The position numbers and the translations under genes were made by a program. From contig JAYRZB010000007.1 of assembly GCA_041916675.1 (NCBI GenBank), forward strand, positions 62,001-126,000: a DNA stretch of 64,000 bases, in the 5' to 3' direction. Shown piece by piece: positions 1 to 9,228 of the stretch; position 1 is the stretch's first letter, and each line of letters starts with the position of its first letter. Source of the stretch: JAYRZB01 sp041916675 (GTDB taxonomy: Bacteria > Pseudomonadota > Alphaproteobacteria > Rhizobiales > Devosiaceae). The notes below the pieces were generated by a model that was given only the letters and a program-made list of their open reading frames with translations, did no database searches and had not been told where the DNA came from.

Positions 1-1
1 G

Positions 2-439
2 CAGATCGCGGCGCAGGCCAGCCTCGATGCGGCAATCGCCGATGCCGCCAAGGCTCGGGCCGACCTCTTCGAGCGCAACCTGGGCGCGCCGGTGGCCGGG
101 CTCGTCGAGCGCATCTATTTCGACCCCGGCGAAATGGCGGTCAGCGGCGCGCCCGTTGTGGCCCTGCGGCCCGATGGCGCGCTCAAGGTCAAGTTCTTCA
201 TCCCCGAAACGGCCCGCGCCACCCTGGCGCTGGGGCAGGGCCTCAGCGTCTCCTGCGATGGCTGCCACGATGGCCTGACGGCGACCCTTAGTTTTCTCGC
301 CTCCGAACCGCAGTTCACCGCGCCGATCATTTATTCGCGTGATGAGCGCGGGCGGCTGGTCTATCTGGCCGAGGCGCGGCTCGACGGCGAGGTTGCCCTG
401 CAACCGGGGCAGCCGGTCAGCGTCGCGGTGCGCCCGTGA
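2..439 (+). CDS. HlyD-family membrane fusion protein (C-terminal part, cut by window edge)
   Basis: The reading frame is open from the first bases of the window, so only the C-terminal 145 residues are seen. The start of the visible part is an Ala-rich coiled-coil arm, followed by a lipoyl-like segment (GAPVAGLVERIYFDPGEMAV) and a beta-barrel region, as in periplasmic adaptor subunits of YhiI/YbhG-type exporters. The next gene, an ABC ATPase, starts at a GTG inside this gene's stop codon (GTGA), and a permease follows with another overlap. The three therefore form an operon for a tripartite-type export ABC system. The adaptor should be anchored in the inner membrane and face the periplasm. 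The substrate cannot be told from sequence. Confidence 0.85.
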   Translation, partial: QIAAQASLDAAIADAAKARADLFERNLGAPVAGLVERIYFDPGEMAVSGAPVVALRPDGALKVKFFIPETARATLALGQGLSVSCDGCHDGLTATLSFLASEPQFTAPIIYSRDERGRLVYLAEARLDGEVALQPGQPVSVAVRP

Positions 440-1410
440 GCGCCAATGCGATCGATGTCAGGGGCCTCACCAAGGTCTTTGGCCCGCGAACAGTGGTCGA
501 TGCTTTCGATATCAGCGTGCCGCGCGGCGCCATCTATGGATTTCTCGGGCCGAACGGTTCGGGCAAAACCACCACCATCCGCATGCTCTGCGGGCTCCTG
601 ACCCCCGACGGCGGGCAGGGCACCTGTCTCGGCTTCGATATCCGGCGCGAGGCGGCCCGCATCAAGGAGCAGGTGGGATATATGACGCAGAAGTTCTCGC
701 TCTACGAGGACCTCTCGATCCGCGAAAACCTCGATTTCATCGGCCGGATGTATCGCATCCCCGATCGCAAGGACCGGGTGCAGACCGCGCTCGAAGAGCT
801 TGGCCTTGCCAACCGCTCCCGGCAACTGGCTGGCACGCTGTCGGGGGGCTGGAAGCAGCGGCTGGCGCTCGCCGCCTGCCTGTTGCACAGCCCGCAACTG
901 CTGCTGCTCGACGAGCCGACGGCCGGGGTCGATCCCAAGGCCCGCCGCGATTTCTGGGATGAGATCCGCCGCCTCTCGGCCAAGGGGGTCACGGTGCTGG
1001 TCTCGACCCACTACATGGATGAGGCGGTCCAGTGCGATTACATCGCCTATATCGCCTATGGCAAAAAGCTGGTCGATGGGCCCGCGGGCGAGATTCCGGC
1101 CCGCATCGGGCTCAAGACCTGGCGCGCCGAGGGACCGGACCTGCCCGCGCTCGAGGCCCGCCTCAAGCGCATGCCGGGGGTCGAGCAGGTGGCCCGGTTC
1201 GGGGCTGTGCTGCACTTGTCGGGCACTGATCCACACAGCCTCGATGCCACCGTCGCCGCGCTCGGCGCAGAAGGCCCCTATAGATTTTCTGTTCAGCCCG
1301 CCGGACTCGAAGAGGCCTTCATTTACCTGATGGCCGGGGCGCGCGACAACTTTGCCCAGGATGAGGGCGATCAAACCGCCAGCGCGCCTGAGCCGGGTCA
1401 GGCATCATGA
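436..1410 (+). CDS. ABC transporter ATP-binding protein (drug-export type)
   Basis: 324 residues, one nucleotide-binding domain. Walker A is GPNGSGKTTT near residue 40, the signature is LSGGWKQRLALA near 137, Walker B is LLLLDEPTAGVD near 155, and the switch His lies in STHYMDEA. This is the DrrA/YbhF-type ATPase that pairs with ABC-2 permeases. The GTG start overlaps the adaptor's stop and its own stop overlaps the permease's ATG, so translation is likely coupled. Only one nucleotide-binding domain is present, unlike RbbA/YhiH, which carry two, so the complex probably uses a homodimer. The C-terminal 90 residues are the usual variable regulatory extension. Substrate unknown. Confidence 0.93.
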   Translation: MSANAIDVRGLTKVFGPRTVVDAFDISVPRGAIYGFLGPNGSGKTTTIRMLCGLLTPDGGQGTCLGFDIRREAARIKEQVGYMTQKFSLYEDLSIRENLDFIGRMYRIPDRKDRVQTALEELGLANRSRQLAGTLSGGWKQRLALAACLLHSPQLLLLDEPTAGVDPKARRDFWDEIRRLSAKGVTVLVSTHYMDEAVQCDYIAYIAYGKKLVDGPAGEIPARIGLKTWRAEGPDLPALEARLKRMPGVEQVARFGAVLHLSGTDPHSLDATVAALGAEGPYRFSVQPAGLEEAFIYLMAGARDNFAQDEGDQTASAPEPGQAS

Positions 1411-2543
1411 GCGGGTCATTTTCCCTGGCCCGCTTTGCGGCGGTGGTGATCAAGGAATTCATCCAGATGCGGCGCGACCGCGTCACCTTCGCCATGATGA
1501 TCGGCTTGCCGATAGTGCAATTGATGCTGTTCGGCTTTGCCATCAATGCCGATCCGCGCCATCTGCCTACCCTGGTCGAAGTCAATGATAGCGGGCCGCT
1601 CACCCGGGCGGTGATCGCTGGCATGGCCAACTCGACTTACTTCGATTTTATCGGTGCCGTCGCCAATGCCGAGGCCGGGGAAGAGGCACTGCGCGAGGGC
1701 ACGGCCAATTTCGTCATCGTCATCCCGTCCGGGTTTGAGCGCGATGTCATGCGCGGCCGCCGCCCGAACCTCTTGATCGCTGCCGATGCCTCCGATCCCT
1801 CGGCGGTTGGGGGTGCGGCGGCGGCGCTCTCGGGCATTGTCAATGTGGCGATTGCCGAAATCATGGTGGGGCCGCTGCGCACCCTGGCCCCGCAGCCGCC
1901 CCCGTTCGGCGTGGTCGTGCACCGCCAGTACAATCCCGAGGGGCGCACTGCGACCAATATCGTTCCGGGCCTTCTGGCGATCATTTTGTCGATGACCATG
2001 GTCATGATCACGGCGGTGGCCATCGTCAAGGAAACTGAACGCGGCACCATGGAAATGCTCATCGCCACCCCGGTGCGCCCCATCGAGGTCATGCTGGGCA
2101 AAATCCTGCCCTATGTGTTCGTGGGCTATGTGCAGACTGCGGTGTTCCTCAGTGCTGCCGCCCTGATCTTCCGCATTCCCTTCGAAGGGTCGCCGCTGGC
2201 CTTCTTTGTGGGATTCAATCTCTTCATTGTGGTCAATCTGGCACTGGGTTTTCTCATCTCGACCGCCGCGCTCAGCCAGATGCAGGCCATGCAGCTTTCG
2301 TTCTTCACCATCCTGCCCTCGATCCTGTTGTCCGGCTTCATGTTCCCGTTTGCCGGCATGCCGGGCTGGGCCCAGGTCATCGGTCAGGCGGTGCCGGCCA
2401 CCCATTTCCTGCGCATCGTCCGCAAGGTTATGCTCAAGGGCGCCGGACTTGGCGATATCGGCGGCGAGATGGTAGCGTTGCTGGCCATTCTCGGCGTCAT
2501 CACGCTGGTTGCCATGCTGCGCTACCGGCAGACGCTGGATTAG
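1407..2543 (+). CDS. ABC-2 type permease (YhhJ/YbhR-like)
   Basis: 378 residues. One membrane segment lies near residues 25-42 (FAMMIGLPIVQLMLFGFAIN), followed by a large extracytoplasmic domain of about 130 residues and five more hydrophobic segments from about residue 175 to the end. That is the ABC-2 exporter topology with one helix, a periplasmic loop and five helices. The segment ETERGTMEMLIATPVRP is the conserved cytoplasmic coupling region of this family. The ATG overlaps the ATPase stop (ATGA), so this is the membrane subunit of the same exporter. A single permease gene suggests a homodimer. It could export drugs, lipids or dyes; nothing here decides. Confidence 0.92.
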   Translation: MSGSFSLARFAAVVIKEFIQMRRDRVTFAMMIGLPIVQLMLFGFAINADPRHLPTLVEVNDSGPLTRAVIAGMANSTYFDFIGAVANAEAGEEALREGTANFVIVIPSGFERDVMRGRRPNLLIAADASDPSAVGGAAAALSGIVNVAIAEIMVGPLRTLAPQPPPFGVVVHRQYNPEGRTATNIVPGLLAIILSMTMVMITAVAIVKETERGTMEMLIATPVRPIEVMLGKILPYVFVGYVQTAVFLSAAALIFRIPFEGSPLAFFVGFNLFIVVNLALGFLISTAALSQMQAMQLSFFTILPSILLSGFMFPFAGMPGWAQVIGQAVPATHFLRIVRKVMLKGAGLGDIGGEMVALLAILGVITLVAMLRYRQTLD

Positions 2544-2652
2544 GGGAACAATCATCCCGGCTGGGGCTCTGCGGGGCGAAAATGGTTTAATCCACCCCCC
2601 TGCCGGTCCGTTGCTTCTGCTGGTATGCAAGCGCGCCCAATCCGAGTGCGCC

Positions 2653-3162
2653 ATGCCCCGCCGTCTGCTTCCGCTCATCGTCCGCCACGAGCCCCGCCTG
2701 CCTCTGGCCCACAACCTCAAGTCGGGGCTGGGCGCTTTTGCCGGCACCTCGGTTGTTGGGGGCCTTGCCGCGCTCACCGGCTCTCCCATGCTGCTGGCCC
2801 CGCTCGGGGCCACGGCGGTTTTGGTCTTTGCCCAGGCGGCCAGCCCGCTGGCCCAGCCGGCCAATGTGCTCGGCGGCTATCTCATTGCCATCCTCATCAC
2901 CGTGCTGGCCGGGCTTGTCCTGCCGCCGGTCTGGTGGGTGGGCACGATCGGGGTCGGCCTTGTCATTGCGCTGATGCCGCTGCTGCGCCTCACCCATCCG
3001 CCCGCCGGGGCGGTGCCGCTGCTGGCGGTGGCCAGTCCCATGGCGCCGGGCACGCTGGCCGGCGCGGTGCTGGCCGGGGCGCTATGCCTTGTGGGGGTGG
3101 CGCTGCTGCATCACCGGTTGCCGCCGCGTTTTGACTATCCGCGCCGCCCGCAACAGGGTTAG
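2653..3162 (+). CDS. HPP family integral membrane protein
   Basis: 169 residues from the ATG at 2653. An earlier in-frame start would overlap the permease and add a non-conserved leader. There are four or five hydrophobic helices. The family hallmark appears as LTHPPAGA near residue 114, and LLAPLGATAVLVF near residue 50 is also typical. HPP proteins are inner-membrane proteins; cyanobacterial and plant members have been linked to nitrite transport, but for short bacterial members the substrate is not established. The gene follows the ABC operon by about 110 bases and converges on the next gene with a 4-base overlap of stops. Function left open. Confidence 0.8.
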   Translation: MPRRLLPLIVRHEPRLPLAHNLKSGLGAFAGTSVVGGLAALTGSPMLLAPLGATAVLVFAQAASPLAQPANVLGGYLIAILITVLAGLVLPPVWWVGTIGVGLVIALMPLLRLTHPPAGAVPLLAVASPMAPGTLAGAVLAGALCLVGVALLHHRLPPRFDYPRRPQQG

Positions 3163-4475
3163 CCCAGCCCGAACATCTGGTCCTGCAATTTGCGGATGCG
3201 ATAAAGGTTGGTGCTGTTGTCGGGGCTGGCATTGGCAGCGGTCAGCAATTCGCCCCTCTTGACCGGCGCCGTCACCTTGCCGCCTTCGAGCAGCCCCACC
3301 GGCACCGCGTTCCTGGCCCGTGCATCGCCCACCGTCATGGTGAAGGAGCGATAGCAGGTTTCGCCAATGGCATCGAAGGTTTCACCCGGTTTGAGGTCGC
3401 GCTTGGCCACCGCGCAGACTTCCGCCACCGGCTGCGGCAGGGGCACCATGTCGGGGCGGCCATAGAGCATGATGCGCGCCGCCGTCAGCGGCACTTCAAG
3501 GCTCGTCAGGTGATAGGGGCGGAAGAAGGCATAATAGGGCCCCTTGCCCACATGCAGGTCGTCCATGCGTTCGATAACGCGCGGATGCGTGGCCTCGACG
3601 ATCACGAACACGCCGGGCGCCACGCCCTTGCCCACGGTATAATCGACCACGCCCTTTTTGAAGAGAATGCCGCCATCCTCGCGCGGGATCAGCACCTTGA
3701 CCATGTCATCGCGGTCGGTCTTTGGCCCGTGCATGCCCGGCACATCGGGTACGAGCCCAGTGGCATTGGCGATGGCGCACATTTCCACCATGGTTTTCGA
3801 GCCGTCGATGAACTCCACCAGCATGCGCGGGTTCATGTTGCGGCGGGTGGCTTCCTCGCGATAATCGTCGGGCACGGCATCGTGCTTGAGCGGGTTGTTC
3901 TTGCCCTTGCCGGCCGAAACAATGCTCAGCCCTAGGGCCGAGGCAAACTCGATCAGCTCCATGCAGCTTGAGGGTTCGTCGCCTGCACCCACCGAATAGA
4001 CCACGCCCAGCCGGTCGGCGGCGGCCTTGAGATAGTGCCCGATGGTGACATCGGCCTCGACATTCATCATCACCAGATGCTTGCCATGCTCCATCGCCGA
4101 CAGGCAGAAATCGGCCGCAACACCGGGCTTGCCGGTGGCATCGATCACCACATCGATCAGCGGATTGGTCACCAGCAACTCATTGGAGGTGATGGCGATC
4201 CTGCCCGCCTGGATGGCGCTGGTGACGGCGCTTTCATTGGTGGCTTCGCGCCCATGGCTGTCATCGCCATAGGCAATCACCATAGCTTCGCGGGCCGTGT
4301 GCGGGCGGCGGGTCGAAATGGCGGCGATTTCAATCCCATCCATCAGCGAACCCTGCGTGACAAGGTCGGTGCCCATTTCACCCGAACCGATCACCCCGAC
4401 GCGGATGGGCTTGCCGGCATCGGCGCGGGCTTTCAGGTCCCGGGCAATCCCGGTCAGTGCAACATTGCTGGTCAT
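3159..4475 (-). CDS. NAD(P)-dependent oxidoreductase with C-terminal SAF domain
   Basis: 438 residues. The N-terminal half is a Rossmann fold (IRVGVIGSGEMGTDLV near residue 24) of the homoserine-dehydrogenase type. The C-terminal part (from about residue 350, CAVAKRDLKPGETFDAIG) is an SAF domain like those of FlgA and sialate synthase. Relatives are often mislabelled as flagellar protein FlgA because of this domain, and that name would be misleading beside a chemotaxis cluster. Members sit in carbohydrate-acid catabolic loci and probably act on branched or four-carbon sugar acids. The exact substrate is unknown. There is no partner catabolic gene next to it. Transcribed divergently from the hydrolase at 4645. 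Confidence 0.78.
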   Translation of the reverse strand: MTSNVALTGIARDLKARADAGKPIRVGVIGSGEMGTDLVTQGSLMDGIEIAAISTRRPHTAREAMVIAYGDDSHGREATNESAVTSAIQAGRIAITSNELLVTNPLIDVVIDATGKPGVAADFCLSAMEHGKHLVMMNVEADVTIGHYLKAAADRLGVVYSVGAGDEPSSCMELIEFASALGLSIVSAGKGKNNPLKHDAVPDDYREEATRRNMNPRMLVEFIDGSKTMVEMCAIANATGLVPDVPGMHGPKTDRDDMVKVLIPREDGGILFKKGVVDYTVGKGVAPGVFVIVEATHPRVIERMDDLHVGKGPYYAFFRPYHLTSLEVPLTAARIMLYGRPDMVPLPQPVAEVCAVAKRDLKPGETFDAIGETCYRSFTMTVGDARARNAVPVGLLEGGKVTAPVKRGELLTAANASPDNSTNLYRIRKLQDQMFGLG

Positions 4476-4644
4476 GCAGGCTCCTGCAGGTGAGCGGTTA
4501 CCAGTGCAACCGTCCGTGCTGGTCTTGGTTGCCTAGGGCTCTAGCATCGCCGCCCCGGCTTTGGAACTGCAAAGCAGGTCCACCGTTTCATTTCCACTTG
4601 GCAGCGCCCTGCGCTTGGCCGATTGTGCCGGTGGAGGGCCTTGC

Positions 4645-5688
4645 ATGACGCCGTTTGTTTCTGTTTCCACCGAAGGGGCCCTTGGGGTCATCACGCTCAA
4701 CCGGCCCGAGGCGATCAATGCGCTTGATCCGGCCATGATCGATGCCATCGCCGACACACTGGCGGGCTGGCGCGAGGATCCGTCGGTCCGGGCGGTCCTG
4801 TTTGAGGGCAATGGCCCGCGCGGCTTTTGCGCCGGGGGCGATGTGCGCGCCATGCGTTCCGCCGTGCTGGCGGGTCGGCTCAGTGACGCGGATGCGTTCT
4901 TTGAAGCCGAATACAGGCTCAATGGCGATATTGCCACCTACCCCAAGCCGGTGATTGCGCTCACCCATGGCGTGGTCATGGGCGGGGGTATTGGCCTTGC
5001 CGGGCATGCCGGGTTCCGCTTTGCCACGGCCGAATCACGCTTTGCCATGCCCGAAAGCGCCATCGGATTTTTCGGCGATGTGGGGGCCAATGCCATTCTC
5101 GCCAAAGCCCCGCTCAACCGGGCGCTGGCCTTCCTGATGTCGGGGCAGGCGGTCGGGGCCGCCGATGCGCTGGTTCTGGGGCTGACCGATTGCATCATTG
5201 CCCCCGAGGCGCGGGCCGGCATCCGCTCAGCCCTGATCACGGCGGCCGGGGCGCAGGATGTCGATACTGCCATTGTGGGGGTAATGCAGGCCGAAGGCAT
5301 CGAGCCGGGCGAAGCCGGGTTTGCCGCCATGGCCGATGCGCTGAGGCCCGCCTTTGATCAGGCCAGTGCCGAGGCTATCCTCGCCGCGATTGCCGCCAGC
5401 CCCGGTCACGAGGCTTTTGCCGGGCTCCTGGCCAGCCGCTCCCCGCTCAGCCTGACCGCCACCCTGCTCGGGCATCTGGCGGCGCGCCGGGCAAGGGATG
5501 TGCGCGCGGTGCTGGCCATCGATTTGGCGCTGGCAAAGTTCATGATCCGCCAGCCCGATTTTGCCGAAGGCGTGCGCGCCGTTCTGGTCGACAAGGACCA
5601 CAAGCCTGCCTGGCCGCCGGGCGGATTTGCCCGCGTGCCGGTTGCCGGGCTGATGCAGGCAATCGAAAAAGCCCCCTCGGGCGCCTAA
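4645..5688 (+). CDS. 3-hydroxyisobutyryl-CoA hydrolase (crotonase fold)
   Basis: 347 residues, the usual length for this hydrolase and about 90 longer than a plain enoyl-CoA hydratase. Crotonase signatures: LNRPEAINAL near 16, the oxyanion-hole segment GFCAGGDVRAM near 60, and HGVVMGGGIGLAG near 108. The hydrolase-type pair is present, Glu in MPESAIGF and Asp in FFGDVGAN near 135-145. The C-terminal LVDKDHKPAW is typical. It would release 3-hydroxyisobutyrate from its CoA ester in valine breakdown. The start is set by GGAGG about 8 bases upstream of the ATG. An upstream in-frame start would add 28 residues without family similarity. Stands alone, without other valine genes nearby. Confidence 0.85.
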   Translation: MTPFVSVSTEGALGVITLNRPEAINALDPAMIDAIADTLAGWREDPSVRAVLFEGNGPRGFCAGGDVRAMRSAVLAGRLSDADAFFEAEYRLNGDIATYPKPVIALTHGVVMGGGIGLAGHAGFRFATAESRFAMPESAIGFFGDVGANAILAKAPLNRALAFLMSGQAVGAADALVLGLTDCIIAPEARAGIRSALITAAGAQDVDTAIVGVMQAEGIEPGEAGFAAMADALRPAFDQASAEAILAAIAASPGHEAFAGLLASRSPLSLTATLLGHLAARRARDVRAVLAIDLALAKFMIRQPDFAEGVRAVLVDKDHKPAWPPGGFARVPVAGLMQAIEKAPSGA

Positions 5689-5776
5689 CTGCATCAGGAA
5701 ACACAACGGATTAGCACTTCTTAAACCGTTCCATTGGACACTGAGAGCGGAGAACATCTCCGGGGGCAGTTGAACC

Positions 5777-6067
5777 ATGGGTCGTAACGCGCAGAAAACC
5801 GTCGCCTTGCCGACGATCGTTGATCTTGACGCGCTCGATATCGTCCGCGACCGCCTGCTCGATGTCATCGAACACGGGCCCGTCACCATTTCCGCAGCAT
5901 CGGTGGAGCGCGTGTCGACCAACGCGCTGTTCATGCTGCTCAGTGCTGCCGATACGGCGCGCCGCAACAATTTCGAACTGACCATCACCGGAACCAGCCC
6001 ACCCATGCTCAGCGCCATCGACCGGCTGGGCCTGAGCGGGCATTTCGCCGGGATGCTGAAAGGATGA
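5777..6067 (+). CDS. Small STAS-domain protein at the head of the che cluster
   Basis: 96 residues, a single STAS-like fold. A beta strand (PVTISAASVERVSTNALFML) is followed by a helix and a C-terminal amphipathic helix (DRLGLSGHFAGM), as in anti-sigma-factor antagonists and small chemotaxis-linked STAS proteins. The residue at the phosphorylated position of SpoIIAA-like proteins appears to be Ser or Thr (VSTNALFML). It lies 7 bases before cheY and appears co-transcribed with cheY-cheA-cheW. A scaffold or regulatory role in the chemotaxis array is inferred from position only. Upstream (5689-5776) I see no clear promoter consensus. Confidence 0.78.
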   Translation: MGRNAQKTVALPTIVDLDALDIVRDRLLDVIEHGPVTISAASVERVSTNALFMLLSAADTARRNNFELTITGTSPPMLSAIDRLGLSGHFAGMLKG

Positions 6068-6074
6068 CCTTTTA

Positions 6075-6434
6075 ATGCGCGTTCTGACCGTAGACGACAG
6101 CCGGACGATCCTTGCCATGCTGCACCACACGCTGTCCAAGGCGGGTTTTGAGGTGCTGCAGGCCGAAGATGGCCAGAAGGGCCTTGAGGTTCTCAAATCC
6201 GAAAGTGTGGATGTGGTGATCACCGACATCAACATGCCGGTCATGGATGGCATCGAGTTCATCAGGAATGTCCGCGCCTCTGGCATGCACCAGAGCCTGC
6301 CCATCCTGATCCTGACCACCGAGACCAGCCAGGACAAGCGCGATCAGGGCAAGGCCGCCGGCGGCACCGGCTGGATTGTCAAGCCGTTTGATCCCGAGAA
6401 GCTGATCAGTGTGATCCACCGCGTCGTGCACTGA
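6075..6434 (+). CDS. cheY: Chemotaxis response regulator CheY (first copy)
   Basis: 119 residues, a lone receiver domain. The acidic pocket is VDDS at 6-9, the phosphorylation site is Asp51 in VVITDINMPVMDG, the switch Thr lies in ILTTETS near 81, and Lys103 lies in IVKPF. The length and lack of an output domain make it a CheY. It sits directly ahead of cheA, as expected for a CheA target. A second, more divergent CheY follows cheB at 15512. Which one binds the motor and which acts as phosphate sink, as in Sinorhizobium, cannot be told from sequence. Confidence 0.92.
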   Translation: MRVLTVDDSRTILAMLHHTLSKAGFEVLQAEDGQKGLEVLKSESVDVVITDINMPVMDGIEFIRNVRASGMHQSLPILILTTETSQDKRDQGKAAGGTGWIVKPFDPEKLISVIHRVVH

Positions 6435-6474
6435 CACCTGCTCCAACCCAGAAGGGTTCTCGAAAGAGCCGCAT

Positions 6475-8691
6475 ATGAGCGATCTCGACGATTTCAAAGC
6501 CACATATTTTGATGAATGTTCCGAGCTTCTGACCGAGCTTGAAGAGCAGTTTGCCGCCATCGAAGAGGGAGACCGCAGCGCCGACCGGCTCAATGCGGTG
6601 TTCCGCGCCATTCATTCGATCAAGGGCGGTGCCGGGGCCTTCGGCTTCACCGGCCTTGTCGGCTTTGCCCATGCCTACGAGACGCTGCTCGATTTTGTCC
6701 GCAACGGCAAGGTTGAGCTGACCGACGAAGTGGCGGTGCTGTGCATCCGCGCCAACGATATCGTGGCCGATTTCGTCAATGCCGCCCGCACCGGCGACGC
6801 GCTTGATGCCGACTATGGCACCGAGGAGCGCCTGCGCTTTGATGCGCTGTGCTCGGGCGAACAGGACGACGCCGATGGTGAACCGATCGAGGAATTCGAC
6901 ATCGATTTCGAACCGGTCATGGTCCATATCGCCCATGCCGAAGACGATGCCGTTCCCGCCAACGAAAACACCGCTCCGGCCGTCGATGATGACGACAGTT
7001 TCGGCGCGGCCCCGCTCAGTGCCCCTGCCGGTCACTGGGAAATCCATTTTACCCCGCATGCCGAGCTTTATACCCGCGCCAACGATCCGCTGCTGTTGCT
7101 GCGCGAACTGGCCAGCCTTGGCGAGCTGACCGTCACCGCCCATGTCGAGGATATTCCCTCGCTTGCCGATTTCGAGCCGTTCGGGGTCTATTGCTCCTGG
7201 GAAATGACGCTGGAATCCGAAAAGGCCAGCGAAGCCGATATCCGCGAGGTCTTCGAGTTCGTCGATGGCAATTGCGACCTGACCGTGGTCCAGCTCGGCG
7301 CGGCCAGGCCTGCCGCCAAGCCGGTGGCCGAAGTCTCGCTCTCGGCCATGCTGGAAGAGGAAATCAAGCCGGCCGAAAGCGTCAGTTTTGCCGACCTGGC
7401 CAGTGCCATTGCCCCAAGCGCGCCTGCCGCCCGGCCGGTGGCAGCAGCCAAGGCCGCCCCGGCCGCCCTGGCCGAGGCCAATGGCAGCGAGCATGAAGGC
7501 GAACGCCGCAACGGCATTCAGTCGATCCGCGTCGATCTCGACAAGGTCGATCGCGTCGTCAACATGGTTGGCGAACTGGTGATCACCCAGTCCATGCTCA
7601 CCCAGCAGATGGATGAGACCCTGCGGGTGCAGTATCAGGAACTGGTGCGCGGGCTCGAAGTGCTGGCCCAGACCACGCGCGGCCTGCAGGATTCGGTCAT
7701 GGCCATCCGTGCCCAGCCGGTCAAGTCGGTGTTCTCGCGCATGCCGCGGCTGGTCCGCGAACTGTCCGCCAAGACCGGCAAGAAGATCCGGCTCGAAACC
7801 ATTGGCGAAAACACCGAAATCGACAAGACGGTCATCGAGCAGCTGTCCGATCCTTTGACCCATATGATCCGCAATTCGTCGGACCATGGCATTGAGACGC
7901 CGGAAAAGCGCCTCGCCGCCGGCAAGCCCGAAACTGGCGTGGTGCGCCTGTCGGCCGAGCAGGCGGGCGGCAATATCCTGATCATCGTCGAGGACGATGG
8001 CGCCGGCATCAACCGCGAGCGCGTGCTGCAGGTGGCGCGTGACCGTGGCGTTGTCGGCCCTGATACCACTTTGACCGAAGAGCAGATCGACCAGCTGATC
8101 TTTGCGCCGGGCTTTTCGACCGCCGATGCGGTCTCCGATATTTCGGGTCGCGGCGTCGGCATGGATGTGGTCCTGTCCAATATCAAAAAGATCGGCGGCT
8201 CGGTCCACGTCAAGTCCTGGACCGGCAAGGGCACGCGCATGACCCTGCGCCTGCCCCTGACCCTGGCCGTGCTCGATGTCATGCTGGTCAAGGTCGGGTA
8301 CTCGCCCTATGTGATCCCGTTGTCCTCGATTGTTGAAACCATCCAGTGCAGCCGCGCCAAGTTCGAGCGCGTGCCCTCGGGCGGCAAGGTTTTGCAGGTG
8401 CGGGGCGAATATGTGCAGGTCATCGACCTGGCGGCCCGCTTCGAATTGGCAACCGATGCCGATGATGCGAGCCGGTTCGTGGTGCTCTGCGAGGCTGAAG
8501 GCTCGGTCAAGGTGGCGCTGGTGGTTGATGACATCATCGGCCAGCAGCAGGTGGTGATCAAATCCCTGGAAGAAAACTTCGAACGGATCGACGGCATCGC
8601 CGGCGGAACGATCCTGGGCGACGGCAATGTTGCCCTGATCGTGGACGTGCAGAGCCTGAAGACCGGCAACATTCATCAGAACGCCGCCTAG
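6475..8691 (+). CDS. cheA: Chemotaxis histidine kinase CheA
   Basis: 738 residues with the full CheA order. The P1/HPt domain carries the phosphorylated His47 (RAIHSIKGGAGAF). A middle region around residues 180-280 (WEIHFTPHAELY...NDPLLLLREL) resembles the extra P2-like domain of alphaproteobacterial CheA proteins. P3 dimerisation begins near 340 (IRVDLDKVDRVVNMVGELVI). The P4 ATPase has an N box at DPLTHMIRNSSDHG and a G box at DDGAGI, and P5 (CheW-like) fills the last 140 residues. It autophosphorylates in receptor arrays and passes phosphate to CheY and CheB. Start ATG is 40 bases after cheY. Confidence 0.96.
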   Translation: MSDLDDFKATYFDECSELLTELEEQFAAIEEGDRSADRLNAVFRAIHSIKGGAGAFGFTGLVGFAHAYETLLDFVRNGKVELTDEVAVLCIRANDIVADFVNAARTGDALDADYGTEERLRFDALCSGEQDDADGEPIEEFDIDFEPVMVHIAHAEDDAVPANENTAPAVDDDDSFGAAPLSAPAGHWEIHFTPHAELYTRANDPLLLLRELASLGELTVTAHVEDIPSLADFEPFGVYCSWEMTLESEKASEADIREVFEFVDGNCDLTVVQLGAARPAAKPVAEVSLSAMLEEEIKPAESVSFADLASAIAPSAPAARPVAAAKAAPAALAEANGSEHEGERRNGIQSIRVDLDKVDRVVNMVGELVITQSMLTQQMDETLRVQYQELVRGLEVLAQTTRGLQDSVMAIRAQPVKSVFSRMPRLVRELSAKTGKKIRLETIGENTEIDKTVIEQLSDPLTHMIRNSSDHGIETPEKRLAAGKPETGVVRLSAEQAGGNILIIVEDDGAGINRERVLQVARDRGVVGPDTTLTEEQIDQLIFAPGFSTADAVSDISGRGVGMDVVLSNIKKIGGSVHVKSWTGKGTRMTLRLPLTLAVLDVMLVKVGYSPYVIPLSSIVETIQCSRAKFERVPSGGKVLQVRGEYVQVIDLAARFELATDADDASRFVVLCEAEGSVKVALVVDDIIGQQQVVIKSLEENFERIDGIAGGTILGDGNVALIVDVQSLKTGNIHQNAA

Positions 8692-8715
8692 AAGGGGCGG
8701 GAGAAAGGCCACACT

Positions 8716-9207
8716 ATGGAAGCCCTTGGTTTTCGTGACGATACCAGCACCGACCGCGCCGGAAACATCACCCAGAACAGCCTGCAGCTGATCGCCTTTT
8801 CCATCGGTGAGCAGACCTACGGCGTCGAGATCACCACCGTGCGCGAAATCCGCGCCTGGAACGGCGCTACGCCCCTGCCCAATACCCGCGAATTCGTGCG
8901 CGGCGTGATCAACCTGCGCGGCACCATCGTGCCGATCTTTGATCTGCGCGCCCGGTTTGGCGATGGCCAGACCTCACCGACCAAGAACCATGTGGTTGTG
9001 GTCATGTCGGTGGGCGACAAGTGGGTCGGCATCCTCGTTGATGCGGTGTCCGATATCCTGACCGTCTCCAAGGACGATATCCATGCCGTGCCCGAAGGCA
9101 ATTCGATCGATACCGAACTGCTCAACGGCATTGTCACCCATGACAACCGCATGGTCGGGCTGATCGATCTTTATGCCGTGGTCTCGGGCGCCAAGCTCGA
9201 TTCCTGA
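8716..9207 (+). CDS. cheW: Chemotaxis coupling protein CheW
   Basis: 163 residues, one CheW domain (LQLIAFSIGEQTYGVEITTV near residue 23, then VRGVINLRGTIVPIFDLRARF near 70 and VDAVSDILTVSKDDI near 110). It bridges receptors and CheA P5 in the signalling array. It follows cheA by 24 bases, and an intrinsic terminator lies just past its stop, so the STAS-cheY-cheA-cheW unit probably ends here. The N-terminal 20 residues are an unconserved extension. Confidence 0.95.
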   Translation: MEALGFRDDTSTDRAGNITQNSLQLIAFSIGEQTYGVEITTVREIRAWNGATPLPNTREFVRGVINLRGTIVPIFDLRARFGDGQTSPTKNHVVVVMSVGDKWVGILVDAVSDILTVSKDDIHAVPEGNSIDTELLNGIVTHDNRMVGLIDLYAVVSGAKLDS

Positions 9208-9228
9208 GCGGCCTGAAACCCTGCCTTC

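Noticed and set aside
6406..8712. A 768-codon open frame antisense to cheA
   Set aside because: It is the opposite-strand shadow of a GC-rich gene with strong third-position bias; its translation is rich in His, Asp and Gly with no domain. The same applies to the long antisense frame over secA (28379-29947).
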